Source: Platerodrilus igneus (lineage: Eukaryota > Arthropoda > Insecta > Coleoptera > Lycidae). From it: 64,000 bases of DNA. Below, piece by piece: positions 44,051-56,009 of this stretch (its first letter is position 1; every line of letters begins with the position of its first letter). Both the position numbers and the translations under genes were made by a program. The stretch is taken from assembly GCA_036346225.1 (NCBI GenBank), contig JARFIW010001104.1, forward strand, positions 6,846,001-6,910,000. The letters are read 5' to 3'. The notes beneath the pieces were generated by a model. The model had not been told where the DNA came from, ran no database searches, and saw only the letters and a program-made list of their open reading frames with translations.

Positions 44051-45051
44051 AAAACTATTGGCAAGAAAAGAAGATAGAGAACTTGGGTGTCGATTTAAAT
44101 TTTAAGCTGCAAATAAAATTATATAAAATTAAAACCACTCCAAACAAACATAAAGAAAAGACTGTCTTCTGTGTATAACTTTAAATTAAAATTAAGTTTA
44201 AATGGCTCCATTCTTGGCATTAAATATTTTTAAATTTTGTTATGTATAATGTTAGAATAAAAGGTTTAGAATAGTATTACGTTGCTCTTTATTTATAAAA
44301 GGCCATGGCGTTACCACGACCTTGTGAAAGTAGCCAAAACTAGGTAGCGGAGAGCATAGCAAAGTGGTGATTTTATCTATATAAAAATAGATGTTAAGTG
44401 TACACCGTATATTTATAATTCAATAAAATTGTTTTAAAGGAATGTGTACTACCTTTTTTGCTTACACCAATTTTTTTAATCAAGTTGGTCTAAGGTTAAA
44501 TTAATGGAGGTTCGAACTTACAAGAAAAATTAAATCGGTGTTACCATACACGATTAGAAACTGTATATAAAAAAAAGTTATAAAATTAGGGGTTAAAACT
44601 CGATAAAAGTTGATGTTAAAATAAAAATTAAAAAGGTGGGAATACAAAGGTCTTGCGGTGCCAAAAGGCACCGAGAGGTATCTCGAAAATTTTAGGGGTT
44701 GGGTTATCGATTTTAGTGGTAGGTATTGGGGGGGGGGGTAAAAATGAAGCAAGAAGGAAATCCCCCGTCCACAAGGAGATCCACAAGGAGGGAGCAAGGA
44801 GGAAATCCCTTAAAAATAAGACTTTATAGTGGGAATTAACATGTAAAAACCGGGAAGGACGAGTGAGGAAAAGTGCGCCAGAGAGCCCATATTCCTCTAC
44901 TGCTGCAATAATTTGGTAAAACAACGTCTGTTTTGTTTGATAGATGTATATGTCCAACTGACAGCAAAAGAAACGCTTATTCTACATTTATTCGTAGACG
45001 AATCAACGGAAACGTACCATCCGAATGCAAGGAACCTAACTTAAAGCCTTT
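44051..45051. other. No gene recognised
   Basis: AT-rich. A run of ten G at 44728-44737 and a purine-rich block to about 44810 with repeated CACAAGGAG. The open frames here lie on the complementary strand of this block and look like low complexity. Confidence 0.45.
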
Positions 45052-45055
45052 GACA

Positions 45056-46818
45056 TGTAACACGTTTAATTTCAGTAGTGATTATTCGCATTGAATTACG
45101 AGGAAAATGTGCTAAGCGTGCATTATTCCTTATTAATCTACTTATATAAAAGTATCTGTGTGACATAAAGTTATTTCCACGCGCATCTCTAGTTGTTTCT
45201 TTCGTATTCCACGCCTCTGACGTCGCATTCATTCGGTTCTTGCTTCGTCAAGTTAGTCGCCCGCTAGCAACAGCTTTATTAACATGTATTCCCGGCTAGA
45301 GGCAGGCGACCTTAGCATCAATTACTAAAGAAAGCAGGTCAGGTCGTGCTCGACCTGAAACTATTAAGGTATCTTCTACTAACGGTTGGTAAAGTATATA
45401 TTTTACGAACTAATTTAATTTGAATTAATTTATTTAGCGCGTCATATAAAATTTGTCATGTAGAATTCGTCATGTAAGATCCATCATTTAAATTTCGTTA
45501 CTTAGGATTTGCCGATTTGAAATTTGTCTACTAAGAAATTTGTTAACTAGGAATTATGGATGTTAGTTTGGATTGCAGTCGCTCTAGTTAGAAATGGCTG
45601 GTAACTTTGTTTGAAGAACGTAAATTTCCATCTCGATTTATCGTGGAGCAACAAATAGCAGTTTAGTTCGTTATTAGATATAAGATATTTCATGCATGTG
45701 TTTTGAAGGTTAAAGCACGTAAAGTTGCTATTATGTTTCAACATGTAATTTGTGTAATTTTCAATTATTGTTGAACTGGTTTTATAAGCCGCAAAACAAA
45801 ATTTTGTCAGATTAGGTTTTTATAATTACAAGTTGTGTTCCATCTGAACCTTCGATAATTTCAACGTATGTTTTCGACGTCATGTTTTTTTGTTACACAG
45901 TTGACAGATGTTGTCATGAAAGCAGATGCTTTGTGCAGCTGTAATGGAATTTAAACCAAACATTCCTATTTTTGTGATTAGTTTTTATCTACATATAAAT
46001 TATTAAATCTAAATATGAAAGTTTAAATCCACGTTATGTAAGATTCTAGAAATTGTAATCTACCTGAAAAGATCTGTCCAGGTTAGAACGTAATTATGCT
46101 TACAAATTATTTTCACTCAAATATTTATAGCAGATTCATATTTAAAATGTAGTTGGTTGTTTTAAACATGTCAAAACCTTGACATTGATATAGATGTTAA
46201 AGATAAATTTTTGTTACTTGTTAAAAAGTTCCGAAATTTTAAAAGAGAGTTTTTTTTAGTAAACAATTAGTTCAACTTTGAGGCTTTTATTTTGGTCAAA
46301 TGCGATCAAATCTAATTACTCAAAGATAAAATTTTTCTGAGTAATAATTTGGTGCTAATACCATATTGGATATACATTTTTTATTTTTTTTATACTTTTA
46401 TAGGAAACAAATGGTGTTCTACATTTTTATATATTTAATCTTTGCAAGCTCTTACAGGAGCTGCGTCTTATTTTGATAAGACAGGTTTTTGTTAACGAAG
46501 GCGATCGTTTTATCTTTGGGTTTCCACGTCCGCCCTTAGAACTGTGCTCTGCTATTATCGTATTTACCTCAGGACATGGTGGCGCCTATTTAATTTAGCT
46601 TAGCTTTAGTTTGCAAACAAAATTCGACTTACCCCCCCCACTTCTTATTGCTCTATCCAAGAATAGACCCCTAGCAGTGTCGGAAGATGTTTGCTCACTG
46701 GCGCCCATTAAGAAAAATAAGTTACGCTAGCGCCTCAACGTAGAAGAAATAACGTTTCAGTGGCGTTTCAGTGGCGCTCACATCGTGGTGCCTTCTCTGT
46801 AAAACAAAAGTCGTTTCA
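45056..46818 (+). repeat. Gypsy-2 5' LTR
   Basis: TGTAACACG...GTCGTTTCA, 1763 bp. Near its end it has GTTTCAGTGGC twice where the 3' LTR has it once. An antisense open frame lies at 45547-45744 (longer in the 3' LTR). Confidence 0.93.
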
Positions 46819-47144
46819 GTGACGCCGCAACGTGTAGGGCTTCAAAATTTGTTTGCTTAAATTTGCTATTGTTCTTGAAATTTGTTTTGGCACAAAAATA
46901 GTTGAGACATTGACTTTCCTTCAGTCAGTTAATTACCTTAACCAAATCTATTTTTAACTTTAAATTTTATTTTGACCCAATAAAGATTTTGTTCGATATT
47001 GTTTTGGCAAAAATCTATTTTTACCAAATTCACTTTTTGACTTTGACCTTTCGTTGCCCAAAATTTACTTTGACAATTTTCGTAAGGCTTAAATCATTTA
47101 GATTTATCAATATAATTTCAGTAAAATATTAGACTATCACAATC
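46819..47144 (+). other. Gypsy-2 leader
   Basis: Non-coding leader between LTR and gag. It opens GTGACGCCGCAACGTGTAGG, where the primer site should be. This loosely resembles the TGGCGCC(C)AACGTGG tRNA-Lys type but lacks the TGG start, so the PBS is uncertain. Confidence 0.6.
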
Positions 47145-48256
47145 ATGTCTGAAAAATTCCAAATTGTTTGTTTACTTAAAGAGGAACTGGAATATGAACT
47201 GAGAATCAGAGGAGTAGTGAGTGAGAGACCAGTTCTTGAGAAAAGAAAAATTTTAGGTAGACTATTAGCTAAAGAAGTCGATAAGGCTGGTTGTCTGATT
47301 GACCTTTCGAGTTATGAAGTAGATTTTGCAATGGAAAGTAAAGAGATTTCTGTTTCGGTTGAGTCAGTTCAAAATGTTTTGTCCGAATTTGACGGTGATT
47401 CGTCGGATTCAACTTTTAGGAGAGCTTGTTCAAGGCTGATTCACCTTTCTGGTCGAGTTAAACGCATGAAAATTCCTGTAATAAATTCAGAGGAAGCTAT
47501 TAAGTTCAGAAATGAAACCGTAGCAACCATACTTACCCTAGAAGCTGAGTTATATGATAAAGTCAATAAGAGTACAAAGTCCACTAATTTTGATCGGTCT
47601 ATTGTAGTACCACCTTCAGTTGATAGTGTGACTACCCATTCTATTTCGTATGTAGCACCTTCCTTACCTATAGGTTCGTGGCCCGTAAAATTTTCAGGGG
47701 ACCCTAAACAATTATATTCATTTTTAGATAGAGTCAGCGAATTAGTGCAATCTCGTAAGGTACCCGAAGCTGATTTATTTGGATCAACATCTGAACTTTT
47801 TGTGGGAAATGCTTTGATTTGGTTTAGAACCGTGAAAAATTCGTTGAAGGATTGGAATTCCTTATTAGAACGTTTAAAGGAAGATTTTTTACCCGGTTTT
47901 TCAGATGATGATACTTGAGAAAAATTAAAAATCGTCGTCAAGGAAAAGATGAAAGTATCGTTTTATTTGTTGCGCATATGCAAACTTTATTCAGTAGACT
48001 TACTAATGCAGTTAAGAGTAAGGTTTATCAAAATAAATTAGTTAATCCTCAAGTACAAGTAGTTGATAATGGTACTTCTGAGCCTTCAGTTTTTAATTCG
48101 TTTGGTCCTGATAAGAAAAATAATTTTGCTTGTTGGAATTGCTCACGTGGTGGACATTGGTTTAAGGATTGTAGAACACCCAAAAAAAATTTTTGTTTTG
48201 GATGTGGTCGAAAGGGTGTTAAAGCAACTTCGTGTCCACAATGTTCAAAAAACTAG
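47145..48256 (+). pseudogene. gag: Gypsy-2 Gag
   Basis: The ATG at 47145 opens 257 residues: a helical N-terminus, then the capsid part PVKFSGDPKQLYSFLDRVSE, ADLFGSTSELFVGNALIWFR and WNSLLERLKEDFLPGFSDDD. A lost base at ~47914 shifts to the frame RKIKNRRQGKDESIVLFVAH..MQTLFSRL, the end of the capsid. This frame ends in two zinc-knuckle-like motifs, CWNCSRGGHWFKDC (true CCHC) and CFGCGRKGVKATSC (His missing). It overlaps pol by ~25 bases. Confidence 0.9.
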
Positions 48257-50172
48257 TAAAGCGGCAGGTGCATGGTGGTCGGCATTCTGTTTCGCGTGAT
48301 AAGGCTACAGTTATGTTGTGTAAACAAGAAAAATATTTTTGCAAGGATGATTGGTCGAAATGGCTTACAGTTGTAAAAAATTTTTGTCGGATTTCTTCAA
48401 AGCCTAAGACTAATTCGTTGTTCATAGAAAAGCAGTGTAATAATCGACCTTACATTATGGTAAAATTATTTGATAGAGATATTACCGGTCTTCTAGATTC
48501 AGGATGCACTACCTCAGTGGTTGGATCGTTAGCTCTTTCGATAATTGAAAAGTTAGACTTAAAAATTTTTAGTTCAGCAAAGACAGGTATTACTACTGCT
48601 GATGGATCAGTAACGTCTGTTTTAGGTTCTGTTGATTTACCAATTTGTGTGGGTAATGATTGTCGTATTCTTAATGCATTGGTGGTCCCGTCCCTACCTC
48701 ATGCTTTTATATTTGGTAGTGATTTTGCAAAATTATTTGGTGTAGTTGCCGATTTTAAGAACAATAAATGGTTTATTCAGAGTAACATTGAGAATAGTAT
48801 TGTGTATTTAGGTTCATCTTATATCCCTTTGAGCACTAATGATTACTTGTTTGATTTGCATGACCTTTCGGATGTTCAGTGTGTGCAAGCACAAGAAATT
48901 ATAGATTCATTCAATGAAATTAGCAGTGATGATAGGTTGGGACGTACTAACCTGATCGAAATGGATATAGATACAGGTAATGCTAAGCCCTTCCATAAGA
49001 AACCGTATGTAATGTCACCGTATATGAGTAAGATATTGAACGATGAGTTGGACGACATGCTTAGGCTCAAGGTTATCGAACCGTGTATTAGTCCGTGGTC
49101 ATCTCCAGTATTGTTGGTTAAGAAAGCAGATGGAGAATATCGTTTCTGTTTTGATGGTAGAACCTTGAACAACCTAACTGTTCACGATTCGTATTCGCTT
49201 GCAAATGTAGATAGAATTCTCAATATGCTGAGAGGTGCAAACTATATTTCGTCACTTGATTTGAGAAAATCGTTTTGGCAAGTTCCTCTTAGTGAGCCAT
49301 CTAAAGATAAGACTGCTTTTAGTATTATTTCGCGAAGACAGTATAGATTTACGTGTATACCATTTGGGTTGAAGAATGCTGCGCAGACGCAACAGCGATT
49401 TGTAGCTGCGATTTTTGGTCCACGTTTTGAACCTCATGTATTTTGCTATTTGGACGACATAATACTATGTTCGTCGTCGTTTGAAGAACATTTGAAATTA
49501 TTGTCGGAGGTTAAGCAACGTCTGAAAGAGGCTAACCTTACTATAAATATAGGAAAATGTGAATTCTTCAAAAAGTCACTTAAATTTTTGGGATATATAG
49601 TAGGTTCAAACTCACTTCGCACAGACCCCGATAAAATGTCAGCTATGGTTAACTTTCCTCGACCGAAAACCACGACGGAAGTTAAAAGGTTCATAGGAAT
49701 GTGCAGTTGGTATCGCCGCTTTATAAAAAAATTTTCGTCATTAGTTTCGCCCATTAATGATCTCGTCAAGAAAAAGAAAAAAAGTCAAACTGTAACTTGG
49801 AGCCCGGAGACAGAAAATTCATTTGTGTTAATTAAACAAGCCTTAGTTTCTGCACCTCTTCTTTCGCAGCCAGATTATTCGGCCCCCTTTATTGTCGAAT
49901 GCGACGCCAGTAACACTGGGTTAGGTGCTGTTCTGATACAGAATATAAAAGGAGAAGAACGTGTAATTTCGTACGCAAGTAAAACCCTAAGCCGTACGGA
50001 GCGCAATTATTCCACCACAGAAAAAGAGTGCTTAGCAGTCATCTTTGCAACTGAAAAGTTTTGTCCGTGGGTGGAAGGTGTTCGATTTACAGTTGTTACT
50101 GATTATTTTTCGTTACTTTGGTTGAGTAATCTTCAGAATCGCACTGGAAAACTTGCCAGATGGTCTGTTTGA
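48232..50172 (+). CDS. pol: Gypsy-2 protease, reverse transcriptase and RNase H
   Basis: One open frame of 646 residues. The protease active site is LLDSGCTTSVVG (~88-99; DSGCT for the common D(S/T)GA(S/T)) with AFIFGSDF as second half. RT has SPVLLVKKADGEYRFCFDGR, SSLDLRKSFWQVPL, CIPFGLKNAAQTQQRFV, YLDDII and FLGYIVG. RNase H has VECDASNTGLGAVL, EKECLAV and TDYFSLLWL. The frame ends at a TGA (50170-50172) within the RNase H tail; reading on in the same frame gives HSFDLVHRKGKFNIVPDYLS, the normal end. All catalytic residues are present. Confidence 0.93.
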   Translation: MSTMFKKLVKRQVHGGRHSVSRDKATVMLCKQEKYFCKDDWSKWLTVVKNFCRISSKPKTNSLFIEKQCNNRPYIMVKLFDRDITGLLDSGCTTSVVGSLALSIIEKLDLKIFSSAKTGITTADGSVTSVLGSVDLPICVGNDCRILNALVVPSLPHAFIFGSDFAKLFGVVADFKNNKWFIQSNIENSIVYLGSSYIPLSTNDYLFDLHDLSDVQCVQAQEIIDSFNEISSDDRLGRTNLIEMDIDTGNAKPFHKKPYVMSPYMSKILNDELDDMLRLKVIEPCISPWSSPVLLVKKADGEYRFCFDGRTLNNLTVHDSYSLANVDRILNMLRGANYISSLDLRKSFWQVPLSEPSKDKTAFSIISRRQYRFTCIPFGLKNAAQTQQRFVAAIFGPRFEPHVFCYLDDIILCSSSFEEHLKLLSEVKQRLKEANLTINIGKCEFFKKSLKFLGYIVGSNSLRTDPDKMSAMVNFPRPKTTTEVKRFIGMCSWYRRFIKKFSSLVSPINDLVKKKKKSQTVTWSPETENSFVLIKQALVSAPLLSQPDYSAPFIVECDASNTGLGAVLIQNIKGEERVISYASKTLSRTERNYSTTEKECLAVIFATEKFCPWVEGVRFTVVTDYFSLLWLSNLQNRTGKLARWSV

Positions 50173-50304
50173 TTAAGGCAACATTCATTTGATTTAGTAC
50201 ACAGGAAAGGAAAATTCAATATAGTCCCAGATTATCTTAGTCGTGCTGTTCCTGTAGAAAACCCTGAAATTAATTTAGTAGAGATCAAACTTGATAATGT
50301 AGGT

Positions 50305-51566
50305 TTGTGGTATGAATCTTTAAGGAAGAAAATTTTGTCGTCCCCTAAAAGCTACCCGCAATGGAAAGTGGAAGATGGTTTTATTTTTAAGTTTATTCTT
50401 TCTAATTTACCTCATCCAGCGAATATTGTAGAGTGGAAGCACTTAGTACCGAAATCTCAGCGTAAAAATGTCATTAGATCATGTCATGACCCCCCTACTG
50501 CAGGACATTTTGGTTCTTTGAAAACTTTGTCTCGTGTCCAAGAATTGTATTATTGACCAAAAATGATTTTTGATGTACTAAGTTTTGTCGGAAATGTTTG
50601 ATTTGTGGTGCTCAAAAACCACCAAATAAAGGTCCTCTTGGCATGATGGGAAAGGAAAAAGAGGTTAGATTTCCGTTCCAAACCATTGCTTTAGATTTGA
50701 TGGGTCCGTTCCCTCGTTCCAAACGCGGACATAAATGGCTTTTAATTGTTGGCGACTGGTTTTCAAAGTATTCGATTCTACAACCTTTGCGCAGTGCCAA
50801 GGCACATTTGATTGAAAAATTTTTAGAAGAAAAAGGGTTTCTCGTTTACGGCGTACCACAATTTGTTATTTGTGATAATGGTCCACAGTTGATTGGTCGT
50901 GTTTTTAAGGCTTTGTGTGCAAAGTACGAAATCCAAAAGATTTGGTACAACGCTGTTTATGCTCCTCAGTGCAATTTTGTAGAAAGGATTAATAAGACAG
51001 TTGGTACTGCAATCCGTTCATACGTAGAAGAACATGATACGTGGGATATTGAGATATCAAAGATTCAGTATGCAGTCAATTCAGCGAAACACGAATCCAA
51101 CAACTATTCGCCAAATTTTTTAGTCTTTGGTCGTCAGGTACCCTTAAGTGGAAAAGCTTATAGTAACAGTTTTGAGCCTGGTAAAGATGTTGATGTTGTT
51201 TCTAGCAGTAGACCTTCCTATGTTTTGGATCGTCAATCTTTCTTTGATATTTTTGAGAATATCCGTGAAAATTTACATGTAGCTTATCAACGTTCGAGTA
51301 AACGCTACAATCTTAGAAGAAGAGACATTTCATTTCAAGTTGGAGAAAGAGTATGGAGGACTAATAAGGTAATTTCGAGTGCTGGTGATAAATTCTCCGC
51401 TAAGTTAGCTCCAAAATTCGTTTTGTGCAAAGTTCGTAAAAAACATTCCAATTTAGTATATGAATTAGAGAATGAGGATGGATCAAAAGCCGGTAAATGG
51501 CATGTTAAGGACTTAAAGCCCTTTGCTGCATCAGACCCAGATGAGAATGATGATCCTGAACATTAG
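50305..51566 (+). pseudogene. pol: Gypsy-2 integrase
   Basis: The zinc-domain histidines (CHDPPTAGHFGSLKTLSRVQ) are in 50305-50556, which stops at TGA where ..YYWP.. is usual. A frameshift near 50577 precedes the cysteines (FCRKCLICGAQ). The core 50598-51566 is open. Asp is in ALDLMGPFPRSKRG, the second Asp in CDNGPQ, Glu in NFVERINKT. The C-terminal part has GERVWRTNKV and a WHVKDLKPF ending, like other gypsy integrases. No extra domain follows, unlike Gypsy-1. Confidence 0.9.
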
Positions 51567-52725
51567 TTCCAGTTCAGTCATTTCTTTGATTATAAGTAAA
51601 TCAGTTATTTGCTTGTTTTGTTTTGTTCTGATTTTTGATTTAGTATGGTTATAACTGATACTAAATGAAGACTGTCCTTTTGCAACCTATTTTGTTTGGA
51701 AACTTGTAGTCAAAATTTAGTAGTAGTTTTGTAGTGTACGTTGATGTACATACTAATTTAGTTTGACGCGCGCTAGTAAAAGATATCGTTAGAAAGTAGA
51801 AATAAGTCGACTATATAAATTGTTAGTCCTGTTTTCTACATATTTAGGTAGAGAGAATATTGGCGTATTCTTTCCCTTGATTTTCACCTTTCTTTAATTT
51901 TTTTGTTTGGTAAGGTCAGAGATTTGCATGGTGAACCTCACCATTTGATCCATCACTAATAGGTGATGATGTTTGAAAATTAGTGATAGGATAATCAGTA
52001 GGGTAAAGGAGATTTCAGCCCTGACTGGTTCGGTTTTGTATTAAGAGTTTTGTTTTGAGAAATATTTGTGTAGAAGTTTAAGTTTAGTAGAAACAAAACT
52101 TCTAGCACTTTGAGTTATAGTGGTGATGTGCACTAACCGCCATTTTTGTAAGTAACCTGTTGGTTAGTTTATTTTGGTTTTGGTTATCACTTTGAGCTGA
52201 TAATATTTTGTATTATGATGCTGTTTTGATATGGTAGCGTCCTTTTTGGTTGGTAAAATTGCTAGAGCTCCAGGAAGTGGAGTTGTTATTTTTGGAAAGT
52301 TTGGATATTTTATGTTGTGTTTAGTTATAGTTAGTAGATACTGGCTTCGGTAGGAGTAAGAAAATTCTTGCTCTGATAAAAGAGTTCCTTTAAACTTGGA
52401 TTAATTTTTTTGTCCCGTGGAGTGTTTGACTTTTTAATTTGACTTCTCTCGATTTTGACTTATACCGGTTATAACTTCCCGATTTTGTCTCCCAATGGAC
52501 GTTTGGTACACGTAGTTACCAGCACACTCAAATTTGTATATATTAGTCCGTCTCGTTTTCATAATTTTCGTAGTTATTCTGGATGTTGATTAAATAAGTA
52601 TATCTAATTCGTAAACTGTGATGTTAGTTAGGAGTTTGATAAAAGCTCTTATAAAAAAAATCTTTTGTTTTTCGCTTAAAATTTTTTTGTTATAAAAGAT
52701 TTTTTTTCTTTTAGGAAAGGGGTAG
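51567..52725 (+). other. Gypsy-2 3' untranslated region and polypurine tract
   Basis: 1.16 kb of T-rich DNA with no gene and no env. At the end AGGAAAGGGGTAG (52713-52725) directly precedes the LTR and is the PPT. Confidence 0.8.
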
Positions 52726-54481
52726 TGTAACACGTCTAATTTCAGTAGTAATTATTCGCATTGAATTACGAGGATAATGCGCTAAGCGTGCATTATTCCT
52801 TATTAATCTAATTATATAAAAGTATCTGTGTAACATAAAGTTATTTCCACGCGCATCTCTAGTGGTTTCTTTCGTATTCCACGCCTCAAACGTCGCATTC
52901 ATTCGATTCTAGCTTCTTCAAATTAGTCGCCCGCTAGCAACAGCTTTATTAACATGTATTCCCGGCTAGAGGCAGGCGAACTTCGCATCAATTACTAAAG
53001 AAAACAGGTCAGGTCGTGCTCGACCTGAAACTATTAAGATATCTTTTACTAACGGTTGGTAAAGTATATATTTTACGAACTAATTTAATTTGAATTAATT
53101 TATTTAGCGCGTCATATAGAATTCGTCATGTAGAATCCATCTTTTAAAATTCGTTACTTAGGATTTGCCGATTTGAAATTTGTCTACTAAGAAATTTGTT
53201 AACTAGGAATTATGGATGTTAGTTTGGATTGCAGTCGCTCTAGTTAGAAATGGCTGGTAACTTTGTTTGAAGAACGTAAATTTCCATCTCGATTTATCGT
53301 GGAGCAACAAATAGCAGTTTAGTTCGTTATTAGATATAAGATATTTCATGCATGTGTTTTGAAGGTTAAAGCACGTAAAGTTGCTATTATGTTTCAACAT
53401 GTAATTTGGGTAATTTTCAATTATTGTTGAACTGGTTTTATAAGCCGTAGAACAAAATTTTGTCAGATTAGATTTTTTTATAATTACAAGTTTTGTTCCA
53501 TCTGAACCTTCGATAATTTCAACGTATGTTTTCGACGTCATGTTTTTTTGTTACACAGTTGACAGATGTTGTCATGAAAGCAGATGCTTTGTGCAGCTGT
53601 AATGGAATTTAAACCAAACATTCCTATTTTTGTGATTAGCTTTTATCTACATATAAATTATTAAATTTAAATATGAAAGTTTAAATCCACGTTATGTAAG
53701 ATTCTAGAAATTGTAATCTACCAGAAAAGATCTGCCCTGGTTAGAACGTAATTCAGTGTATTATGCTTACAAATTATTTTCACTCAAATATTTATAGCAA
53801 ATTCATATTTAAAGTGTAGTTGGTTGTTTTAAACATGTCAAAACCTTGACTTTGATATAGATGTTAAAGATAAATTTTTGTTACTTGTTAAAAAGTTCCG
53901 AAATTTTAAAAGAGAGTTTTTTTTAGTAAACAATTAGTTCAACTTTGAGGCTTTTATTTTGGTCAAATGCGATCAAATCTAATTACACAAAGGTAAAATT
54001 TTTCTGAGTAATAATTTGGTGCTAATACCATATTGGATATACATTTTTTATTTTTTTTTATACTTTTATAGGACACAAATGGTGTTCTACATTTTTATAT
54101 ATTTAATCTTTGCAATTTCTTACAGGAGCTGCGTCTTATTTTGATAAGACAAGTTTTTGTTAACGAAGGCGATCGTTTTATCTTTGGGTTTCCACGTCCG
54201 CCCTTAGAACTGTGCTCTGCTATTATCGTAATTACCTCAGGACATGGTGGCGCCTATTTAATTTAGCTTAGCTGTAGTTTGCAAACAGAATTCGACTCCG
54301 CCCCCCCCCCCCCACTTCTTATTGCTCTACCCAAGAATAGACCCCTAGCTATGTCGGAAGATGTTTGTTCACTGGCGCCTATTAAGAAAAATAAGTTACG
54401 CTAGCGCCTCAACGTAGAAGAAATAACGTTTCAGTGGCGCTCACATCGTGGTGCCTTCTCTGTAAAACAAAAGTCGTTTCA
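52726..54481 (+). repeat. Gypsy-2 3' LTR
   Basis: 1756 bp, matching 45056-46818. It holds a 112-codon antisense frame (53203-53541) beginning MTSKTYVEIIEGSDGTKL. The same DNA in the 5' LTR is interrupted. Confidence 0.93.
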
Positions 54482-54485
54482 GACA

Positions 54486-55472
54486 GGTAAATACAAAGCG
54501 ACATCTATATTTTATAGCACTATGAAGATACGCTTATCTCGTATGCCTGACGAAGCAAAATCAAAATAAATCATTTTTTATACTAAATAGATTCAACAAG
54601 TTAAAGAAATGGGACTGGCCTTATAATTTGAGATCAAGGCAATCTCTCAAGTTATAATTTTAATGGTTTTAAAAGACTTAAAGCGATTGCATTGAGATTT
54701 AAACACGAATATCTTAAACTAATTCATTCTCAAGAATAATCCTTTAAATCTTTCTTGTAATGCAAATTTAAATTCGTTTTTCCTCAACATTAGTATGTCT
54801 GTATTATTTCTAAAATTTGAATGTCTTTCAGTCTAAAACACAAAAGATCGTAACTATAGTATTATGCTCTACACAATTTAATTCCGTATTTTCCAGAAAT
54901 ATTTAATTATTTACACGGGTATGGCATAGAGCTTATTTAGAAATCTTTTATTAAATTTTATTCAGTTCAAAGGAATAATATAAGTGTCTAAATTAATTGG
55001 AGAGCAATCAAAATCCTGCAATATTTTAAAATCGTTTTGTTTTATTACATTGAAAATTCCATTGCCTCATTCTATTGTTCACAGAAGTATCTGGAAAGTA
55101 AACTCTGAGAAGCGCGCTCCAATATTATAACCTACGTGTATGTAGGTATATGCTATTGACTTTCTGGTATTGAATTTTAAAATTGAAAAATTCCAGGAGA
55201 ACTAGCGGCATTTGGTTTTGAAGACCATATTGTAGATTTAAGATTAAACAAAGTTTTACGTACTTTAAGAGTACTTTGTATTTAAAATATACAACTGTTA
55301 AAGGTATTTGAAATAAGACGCTATATTAACTGAAAAGGCATTGAACGATTCTTTCAACATAAGTGCTTTAAAAATTATGAACCAAACCAGCACCATACGT
55401 ATATTCGATGAGTACAAGACGCCGCTGAAAGATAATAAACGCTAACGAATAGTAATAGAAATCGTGTCTACT
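54486..55472. other. No gene recognised
   Basis: AT-rich without motifs. Confidence 0.5.
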
Positions 55473-55526
55473 TGCCGAACTATGACACTACATTTGATTT
55501 TCCAATGCTCCACCCGAACGTACTAC
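55473..55526 (+). repeat. 54-bp direct repeat, copy 1 (partner 55956-56009)
   Basis: GCCGAACTATGACACTACAT... to GTACTACA; three differences from copy 2, 430 bp away. Confidence 0.9.
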
Positions 55527-55621
55527 ATTGGCCAGAAAGCAAGATTTTTCTACCTAGAAATTTTAAATTTTGCCGAATCTGTGCTATTCTAAGCATGGTA
55601 TGGACTTCTATCGTGCGTGAC

Positions 55622-55666
55622 AACACACACACGCACGCACGCACGCACGCACGCACACACACACGC

Positions 55667-55698
<32 letters not shown>

Positions 55699-55745
55699 GC
55701 ACACGCACACGCACACGCACACGCACACGCACACGCACACGCGTC

Positions 55746-55806
<61 letters not shown>
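55622..55806. repeat. (CA)n/(CACG)n microsatellite
   Basis: About 185 bp of CA and CACG units. Open frames on both strands across it are not genes. Confidence 0.97.
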
Positions 55807-55808
<2 letters not shown>

Positions 55809-55874
55809 GAACTACATTTTACATCTCATCTAAACGACAGCGTATTTTTCTGAAAAATGCTCACTTAACATTTT

Positions 55875-55955
55875 TCAAGCGGGCTGTATCGAGATTCGAA
55901 CCCAGGATTTTGGATATCGTAGTCACACGTATACCAACTACGCCACGGAATCACC
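55875..55955 (-). mobile_element. tRNA-like SINE head
   Basis: The minus strand has A box TGGCGTAGTTGG and B box GGGTTCGAATCTCG about 35 bases apart, as in tRNA-derived SINEs. T-arm and acceptor pairing are poor, so it is not a tRNA gene. Copy 2 of the 54-bp repeat lies immediately upstream of it on the minus strand. Confidence 0.55.
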
Positions 55956-56009
55956 GCCGAACGATGACACTACATTTGATTTTCCAATGCTCCGCCCAAA
56001 CGTACTACA
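55956..56009 (+). repeat. 54-bp direct repeat, copy 2
   Basis: See 55473-55526. Together the copies bracket the microsatellite and the SINE head. Confidence 0.9.

Larger units (their letters stand above)
45052..54485 (+). mobile_element. Gypsy-2: Ty3/gypsy LTR element with long LTRs
   Basis: Two LTRs of about 1.76 kb, Gag, Pol in gypsy order and a PPT, bounded by a 4-bp target duplication GACA (45052-45055 and 54482-54485). The LTRs differ by scattered substitutions and small indels (for example four changes in the first 60 bp), so it is older than Gypsy-1 and copia. Pol is spoiled by two TGG-to-TGA type stops and a few frameshifts. Confidence 0.94.

Noticed and set aside
44501..44957. Pro/Phe-rich minus-strand frames
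   Set aside because: They follow a purine-rich low-complexity block with a run of ten G; no motif.
51567..52725. env gene in Gypsy-2
   Set aside because: No open frame, signal peptide or membrane segment; only 3' untranslated DNA and the PPT.
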